Assembly (NCBI RefSeq): GCF_900143005.1
Contig: NZ_FRCS01000026.1
Location: forward strand, 16,796-80,795
Length of the DNA: 64,000 nucleotides
DNA from: Cryptosporangium aurantiacum
GTDB lineage: Bacteria; Actinomycetota; Actinomycetes; Mycobacteriales; Cryptosporangiaceae
Direction of reading: 5' to 3'
Shown: one piece after another, positions 59,639 through 64,000 of the stretch
How the letters are laid out: each line of letters starts with the position of its first letter
Numbering within the stretch: position 1 is the first letter of the stretch
The notes under the pieces: model-generated
Databases searched by the model: none
Seen by the model: the letters and a program-made list of their open reading frames with translations, nothing else
What the model was told of the DNA's origin: nothing
Translations under genes and position numbers: made by a program

Positions 59639-60867
59639 TTAGCTGACCGCGGCGGCGAGACGGTGATTGTGCTCGTATTCGACGGGCGGGACCTCGCCGA
59701 GTTCGCCGTGTAGGCGTCGGTGGTTGTACCAGTCGATGTATTCGGCGACGGCGATCTCGAGGTCGTCATGGCCGGTCCGCGGGCCTTTGTTGCGGACGAG
59801 TTCGCCCTTGAACACCGAGTTGAACGCCTCGGCGAGGGCATTGTCGTAGCTGTCGCCGGTCGATCCGACCGAGGCGACGGCGCCGGCTTCGGCTAGCCGC
59901 TGGGTGTATCTCACGGCAACATATTGGACTCCCTTGTCGCTGTGGTGGATCAGGTCGGTGACGTCCTGGCCGTCGCGGCGGCGGGTCCAGAACCCCATCT
60001 CCAGGGCGTCGAGCGCCAGGTCGGTGCGCAGCGACGTCGAGAGCTGCCAGCCGACGACGCGGCGGGAGAACACGTCGAGGACAAACGCGGCGTAGACCCA
60101 GCCGGCGAACGTGCGGATATACGTGATGTCAGCAACCCATAAGGTGTTCGGCCCGGGCGCCGTGAACTGGCGCTGCACCAGGTCAAGACGCTCGTCCGGG
60201 CCCTTGTCCGGCCGGGTAGTGACCGGCGTGCGGCCGCGGACCAGGCCGCGTAACCCGGCGGCCTTCATCAGCCGGGACGCCGTGCAACGGGCCACCGGAC
60301 GGCCTTCGACGCCGCCCCGGCGGGCCAGCTCGGCATAGACCTTCCGGACACCGTAGACACCGTAGTTCTCCTTGTGGACCTGGCGGATCACCGCGGTCAC
60401 CACCTCGTCCCGGTCTGCGCGGGCCGACGGCGGCCGACGACGCGCGGCGTAGTAGGTACTCGGAGCGATCTTGGCGCCCGCCGCGGTCAGCGCAGCGCAG
60501 ATCGGCTCGACTCCGAACTGGTCTTTGTGCTGGTCGATGTAGTCCAGGATCAGCGCGAGGGGCGGTCGAGCTCCGCGGCGAAAAAAGCCGACGCGGACTT
60601 CAGGATCGCGTTCGCCCGCCGCAGCTCACGGTTCTCCCGCTCTAGCTGCGCGATCCGATCGCCGTCCTCGCTGGTGGTTCCCGGCCGGTCCCCGGCGTCG
60701 ATCTCCGCACGTTTGACCCACGTGCGCAGCGCCTCCGGGTGGATCCCGAGCTGGTCGGCGATTCGCCGGATCGCACCCGTCGCGGTCGCCGGATCACGCC
60801 GGGCCTCCACCGCCATCCGCGTCGCACGCTCACGCAGCTCGTCGGGGTACTTCTTCGGCGCGGCCAT
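59639..60867 (-). CDS. IS3-family transposase OrfAB (by -1 frameshift)
   Basis: The DDE part (OrfB) contains NTLWVADITYIRTFAGWVYA (first Asp), DLIHHSDKGVQYVAVRYTQR (second Asp) and STGDSYDNALAEAFNSVFKG (Glu), then IDWYNHRRLHGELGEVPPVE: a complete IS3-group catalytic domain. The OrfB frame is open through the N-terminal HTH_21 region (EVVTAVIRQVHKENYGVYGV) back into orfA. A -1 shift on T-TTT-TTC inside orfA would give the full OrfAB fusion. All catalytic residues are present, so the element may still be active. Confidence 0.85.
60550..60867 (-). CDS. IS3-family OrfA (HTH protein)
   Basis: A 105-residue helix-turn-helix protein: MAAPKKYPDELRERATRMAV, RRIADQLGIHPEALRTWVKR, then a leucine-zipper-like end RIAQLERENRELRRANAILK and SASAFFAAELDRP. 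This is the usual OrfA, which binds the IS ends and forms the N-terminus of OrfAB. Confidence 0.88.
   Translation of the reverse strand: MAAPKKYPDELRERATRMAVEARRDPATATGAIRRIADQLGIHPEALRTWVKRAEIDAGDRPGTTSEDGDRIAQLERENRELRRANAILKSASAFFAAELDRPSR
60580..60586 (-). other. TTTTTTC slippery heptamer
   Basis: On the minus strand codons read GCT TTT TTC in the orfA frame, so T-TTT-TTC lies in the phase required for tandem -1 slippage. After the shift the frame continues CGC CGC GGA into orfB. This is the programmed frameshift site of the element. Confidence 0.6.
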
Positions 60868-60901
60868 AACTCATGTTCTCCCAGGCTTGATAGTCCCCAT
60901 C

Positions 60902-62107
60902 AAACCCGGCGCGGAACATCCCACTACCGGCCGGGTCAACATGCACGCCCGCTGGTACACGCCAGCCACCGGCGGGTTCAACAGCCGCGACACAATGACG
61001 GTGCCAGCGGACCCGTCGGTGCAGGGCAATCGCTACACCTACGGCAACGCCGACCCGCTCAACAACACCGACCCCCGTCACCTCTCGGTCAAAGAACTCA
61101 CACGCGCTGCCGCGCCGGTCGTTCGTTTCGTCCAACCCGCCGTACCCGCTATCCGCACGATCGGCCGCGCTGTCCCGGGCGTCAATCTGGTCATCAACGT
61201 CTACGACGCCTCCAAACTCGCCTACAAAGCCGGCCAGTACATCGGCACGCGCTGGGTCCGGCCCGCTTTCTCCGGAAACCAGGCACCCGGTACCGCCACG
61301 ACAAGCCGCTGCGGAAACTCCTGCAGCAGCTACCTGGACTTCTCCAAGCTTCCCAAATCACGTCCCTCCACCACTGGAGCGCCGCGCTACTCCAGCGGAG
61401 CGCCGCGCTACTTCAGCGGAGCGCCGCGCTACTCCGGCGGCGGCCACACCCGCAGCGGTGGTGGTTACGGTCCATCCGTTCCGCCGCCACCGGACCGCGC
61501 GCGGATCGCCCTCATGACCGCTCGCACACCTGCGGCGCGACCCCCGTACCAGCCCCTCATCGACCAGGAAACCCTCGACCGGCAGGTCAGGGCGGCTGAA
61601 GCTAATGTCACCGCGGTAGCCGCCCAGCAGGCTGCTTCACAAGTTTCCCGTGGGATCGTCATCGACGACAAGCCAGCAGCGCAAGAACAGCCGTGGGATA
61701 AGGGTTCGCTGGCGACGTCCCCGCTGCGCAAGGACGAACGCGGCTGCTTATCTGGAGAGTGGGAAGGCGACCCAATCCGCTATTGGGGCCTGGACGGTTC
61801 CGGCAAGGAGGGCGTTGACCGCGCGTTGGGTGCCGAGGCGTGCTATGAAGGTGCGCTTCCTGGCGGGGGAACCCCGGCGGCGGAATTGCCCATCGCTGGT
61901 TACAAGAAACATTTCGGCCTGGCACGAGGGCACCTTATCGGCAATGAGCTGGGTGGAGACGGAACCCGATATGACAACCTGATTCCAATCTACCAAGCTG
62001 ACACTAACGTGCGGAAAATGTTCCACCGCTGGGAGAAGGAGGTGGCCAGGCGGGTGGCGAACGAGGAGACCGTCTTCTACCGAGTGGTGCCTCTTCACCG
62101 CGGATAA
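60902..62107 (+). CDS. RHS polymorphic-toxin C-terminal end with nuclease tip (5' part missing)
   Basis: About 401 residues, open from the IS edge. PTTGRVNMHARWYTPATGGF, NSRDT and NRYTYGNADPLNNTDP are the end-of-core RHS motif. A variable linker follows (hydrophobic VVRFVQPAVPAIRTIGRAVP, a three-fold GAPRYSS-type repeat, then Pro-rich). The last 100 residues hold FGLARGHLIGNELGGDG and TRYDNLIPIYQADTN, the RGHLIG...NLIP signature of the Endonuclea_NS_2-type non-specific nucleases, with His in RGHL as the likely catalytic base. No normal start or RHS core precedes it; an internal ATG at 60941 exists. The next gene encodes an SUKH immunity protein. Confidence 0.8.
   Translation, partial: KPGAEHPTTGRVNMHARWYTPATGGFNSRDTMTVPADPSVQGNRYTYGNADPLNNTDPRHLSVKELTRAAAPVVRFVQPAVPAIRTIGRAVPGVNLVINVYDASKLAYKAGQYIGTRWVRPAFSGNQAPGTATTSRCGNSCSSYLDFSKLPKSRPSTTGAPRYSSGAPRYFSGAPRYSGGGHTRSGGGYGPSVPPPPDRARIALMTARTPAARPPYQPLIDQETLDRQVRAAEANVTAVAAQQAASQVSRGIVIDDKPAAQEQPWDKGSLATSPLRKDERGCLSGEWEGDPIRYWGLDGSGKEGVDRALGAEACYEGALPGGGTPAAELPIAGYKKHFGLARGHLIGNELGGDGTRYDNLIPIYQADTNVRKMFHRWEKEVARRVANEETVFYRVVPLHRG
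61376..61438 (+). repeat. Three 21-bp tandem repeats in toxin linker
   Basis: Three units starting GGAGCGCCGCGCTAC at 61376, 61397 and 61418, encoding GAPRYSS, GAPRYFS and GAPRYSG. The copies differ at one or two bases each. They sit in the linker between the RHS core end and the nuclease. Confidence 0.85.
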
Positions 62108-62219
62108 AGTAAGATCCCGTACGCTATCTCCATGACGATGAGTTCTTCTGCCGGCCGCTATCATTCAGCGGAGATCATGAACCAACGCTTCGATGTGCCG
62201 GCGCAGGCATGGAGGCGAG

Positions 62220-63284
62220 ATGTTCAGTAGGCTAAAAGCGCTATACTCGGGTTCTCGCTCTACAGTGCCCATCGATTGGACCGCATTCGAGTCCGCGCTC
62301 GGTGTTGCAATTCCGGCGGACTATAAAAGCTACTGCGACTACTTCCCTCCGGGGTTGTTCCAGGACTACCTCACTATCTATCACCCAGCATTGAACAAAG
62401 CAGAGGAGGTTCTGCGGTACACCGGCGCGTTGGTGGAGATGGTCGAGGAATTCGCCGATTTCGATGGCGAACCTCCACCTTTCCCACTCACCGTCGGTGC
62501 GGGCGGTTTGATCGCCTGGGGAATCGCGAACGTGAGCCCCTACTTTTGCTGGATCGCGAACCATGAGGACGCTAACCATTGGCCGACGCTGATAATCGAG
62601 GACGACGGATCCAAGTGGCAGCAGGTCGACCGGCCAATGACCGAGGTTCTTGATGAGGTGCTCTTCGGGGTTGAACGGCTGAGCGTCCTGGCGGATTACG
62701 ACGCGCTGAAGCGAACTCCTGTTACGTTCGACCCCTTCGAGAGCTGGCCAGTTGCGGACATCGGTGGAGAAGAAATGCCCGTCTCTTACGACGGCCGGCC
62801 GCTGCGTGAACCGGTCGATGCCGTTCAGGTGGTCCTGGAAGCGGCTGGCGCATCGATGTCCGACCTGGGACGAAGCACTGGCTTGTCTTACCCCGTCGCA
62901 CCTGATGGCCTGATCTTTCCGGACGACTACCGCCGGTTGATCGACCGGGTTCCTACATCCCAGATCGCCGGTGTGCGGTTGTTTGCTGCTGGCGATCAAG
63001 ACGCCGAACATGATTGGCGTGCCCAGTTGGCGGTCCTGCAGGATGCTGCCGCGGCGCGGCGGCGCAGGGGCGGCCATACCTTCCTTCTGTGGCCGTCCCC
63101 TGGCGGACTCATTCCGTGGGGGTGCACCCACCGCGACGAGGTGTGTTGCTGGATTCCTCACCATGCCGATCCCAACACCTGGCCGGTCGCGGTGCTCGCG
63201 CCGGATGGTTCAAGCGTGGACATCACCAATCGATCCGCGACAGGCTACCTCCTCGATCGACTCGCCAATTCCGACGATCTGTAG
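62220..63284 (+). CDS. Tandem SUKH (SMI1/KNR4) immunity protein
   Basis: A 354-residue protein from ATG 62220 (GGAGGCGAG before it). It has two related units. In unit 1 (about 1-157), ALGVAIPADYKSYCDYFPPG is the SUKH entry motif and GGLIAWGIANVSPYFCWIA with NHEDANHWPTLIIEDDGSKW the core. In unit 2 (about 205-354), GLIFPDDYRRLIDRVPTS and GGLIPWGCTHRDEVCCWIPH with HADPNTWPVAVLAPDGS repeat the same order. SUKH proteins neutralise nuclease toxins of polymorphic systems. It is the gene directly after the nuclease toxin end; 112 bases separate them. The DNA here is visibly lower in GC than its neighbours. Confidence 0.85.
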   Translation: MFSRLKALYSGSRSTVPIDWTAFESALGVAIPADYKSYCDYFPPGLFQDYLTIYHPALNKAEEVLRYTGALVEMVEEFADFDGEPPPFPLTVGAGGLIAWGIANVSPYFCWIANHEDANHWPTLIIEDDGSKWQQVDRPMTEVLDEVLFGVERLSVLADYDALKRTPVTFDPFESWPVADIGGEEMPVSYDGRPLREPVDAVQVVLEAAGASMSDLGRSTGLSYPVAPDGLIFPDDYRRLIDRVPTSQIAGVRLFAAGDQDAEHDWRAQLAVLQDAAAARRRRGGHTFLLWPSPGGLIPWGCTHRDEVCCWIPHHADPNTWPVAVLAPDGSSVDITNRSATGYLLDRLANSDDL

Positions 63285-63938
63285 TGCTCCAGCCGAAGTC
63301 TGATTCCGCATGCTTCATTCCCAATTAGCGGGCCGCAGTTGCTCACGAGATTTGACAGCACCTCTGCTCCGACGACCTCCTGCCGGTTCGGTACAACCGG
63401 TCGCAACGACGGCGCGTTCTCGCCGCTCGTCAGCGTCCAGCAGGAGTTCCCCGGCGTCACCGATGAACGACCAGCCGCCGCGGTCAGGACTGGCGAACCC
63501 CGACATCACCCGGAGAGTGGTGCGGTCGCCGCGGTGGCGGCGGTCAGGCGCCCGGCGGTCGGCATACTCTGCAGCGCGTACACGCGGCCGGGCATTCGAC
63601 GGTGCTTGTGGCTCACTCCCGGGGGTGCCGCAATGCGGTGGGATCCTGGAGGGCAATGAGACGGCAGCGGACACCTCCAGGTTCACATCCGACCTGTGCC
63701 ACATGTATCGGTCGAGGTTCCGAGGGGTCCAAGCGATCCTGTCGCCCACTGATCGGGCGGTCGTCGCATACTGGGGCTGGCCGTCTTGACCGCGCTCGAG
63801 TGGGCGCCCCGAGGCCGGGGGTGGTTGCTCGGTGGTTGCTCGCTTGTCATGGAGCCCGAGCTTTTAATCCGCGGGTTTTGTAATCCAATGCCAAGTACAG
63901 CCATCCACTGAGCCTTTTTCAACCTCTGTCCACTGAGG
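63285..63938. other. No convincing gene
   Basis: Frames up to about 159 codons exist on both strands, but they are Arg/Ser-rich, lack an SD and match no domain I recognise. The stretch 63860-63930 is AT-rich (CTTTTAATCCGCGGGTTTTG, then a poly-T run) with two CCACTGAG copies at 63906 and 63930, possibly the end of another mobile element. Confidence 0.4.
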
Positions 63939-64000
63939 TCAGGGCGGTGGGATGACGCGAAGGAGCCCCTGGTAGGACGGGCGATTGCTGAAGTCGTTCC
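63939..64000 (-). CDS. C-terminal end of an unidentified gene running off the window
   Basis: Reading leftwards from the edge the frame gives NDFSNRPSYQGLLRVIPPP and a TGA at 63939-63941. The segment is too short to identify. Its position beside repeated CCACTGAG motifs would suit a transposase end, but that is a guess. Confidence 0.3.
   Translation of the reverse strand, partial: NDFSNRPSYQGLLRVIPPP

Larger units (their letters stand above)
59590..60895 (-). mobile_element. IS3-family insertion sequence
   Basis: About 1.3 kb with an orfA-orfB pair on the minus strand. Imperfect terminal inverted repeats: left GAGTGTCAAGCGCCGGG (59590-59606), right, read inwards, GACTATCAAGCCTGGG (about 60895-60880). 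The exact ends and the target-site duplication cannot be fixed by eye. It lies between the SDR relic and an RHS toxin end, and the sequences on either side do not belong to one gene. Confidence 0.8.

Noticed and set aside
60374..60901. Apparent N-terminal half of the RHS toxin frame across the IS
   Set aside because: It is the antisense of the transposase genes and has no RHS motif; RHS similarity begins only after the IS end.
63310..63789. 159-codon plus-strand and 144-codon minus-strand frames at the right end
   Set aside because: Both overlap each other, have shadow-like composition and no SD; neither can be supported as a gene.
63860..63895. Sequence CTTTTAATCCGCGGGTTTTG resembling the anticodon arm of a Lys or similar tRNA
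   Set aside because: No acceptor stem, D-arm or T-arm pairing can be built around it and no CCA end is present, so it is not called as a tRNA or att site.

Overview
This is a chromosomal segment of a very GC-rich (about 70 percent) actinomycete. The evidence is the density of GAF-ANTAR proteins, a Methyltransf_19 (DUF574-type) methyltransferase, DUF5994, a YqeB-family protein, a CU044_5270-type sigma partner, PknD-like kinases with PQQ propellers, and many TetR/MarR/PadR/AraC regulators. The genus cannot be fixed from the sequence; a Cryptosporangium/Frankia-type soil actinomycete is an inference only. No rRNA, complete tRNA, CRISPR array or replication origin is visible.

Layout. 0-6.2 kb: a TetR gene running off the left edge, a MacB-type ABC exporter under a palindromic operator, a lipoprotein serine hydrolase and an OmpR-type two-component system whose kinase lacks the usual Thr/Asn at H+4. 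6.2-13.1 kb: a CHASE-GGDEF diguanylate cyclase, a 15-bp perfect inverted repeat in front of a 27-codon ORF, three GAF-ANTAR regulators, a DUF5994 protein and an Acg-like nitroreductase (stress/redox signalling). 13.1-14.8 kb: a GntR relic and a displaced mraY still coupled to the tail of a murF-like gene. 14.8-29.7 kb: small transport, hydrolase and regulator modules, with clear operators between divergent TetR/MFS and TetR/hydrolase pairs, and an ECF sigma factor with its partner. 29.8-41.8 kb: a large AfsR/LuxR-like ATPase regulator, two NarL-type two-component systems, an XRE/DUF2975 pair and an ankyrin protein. 41.8-51.4 kb: a VapC relic, a DrrAB-like exporter, two tandem transmembrane Ser/Thr kinases with PQQ propellers, citrate synthase and a glucose/sorbosone dehydrogenase lipoprotein.

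51.4-56.8 kb: a MarR-controlled operon of two DszC/SfnC-like flavin monooxygenases, a haloalkane-dehalogenase-fold hydrolase with changed halide residues and a DszA/NtaA-like monooxygenase. It looks like a catabolic or desulfurisation pathway whose substrate is unknown.

56.8-64 kb is the accessory end. An ABC-F ribosome-protection gene has a near-consensus promoter flanked by two 20-bp operator copies, while the TetR gene beside it is broken (HTH deleted). A frameshifted SDR relic and an IS3-family element follow. Abutting the IS is an orphan C-terminal piece of an RHS polymorphic toxin with a GHL-type nuclease tip, followed by a two-unit SUKH (SMI1/KNR4) immunity protein. This toxin-immunity cassette and the broken-repressor ABC-F locus are the most interesting parts of the window.
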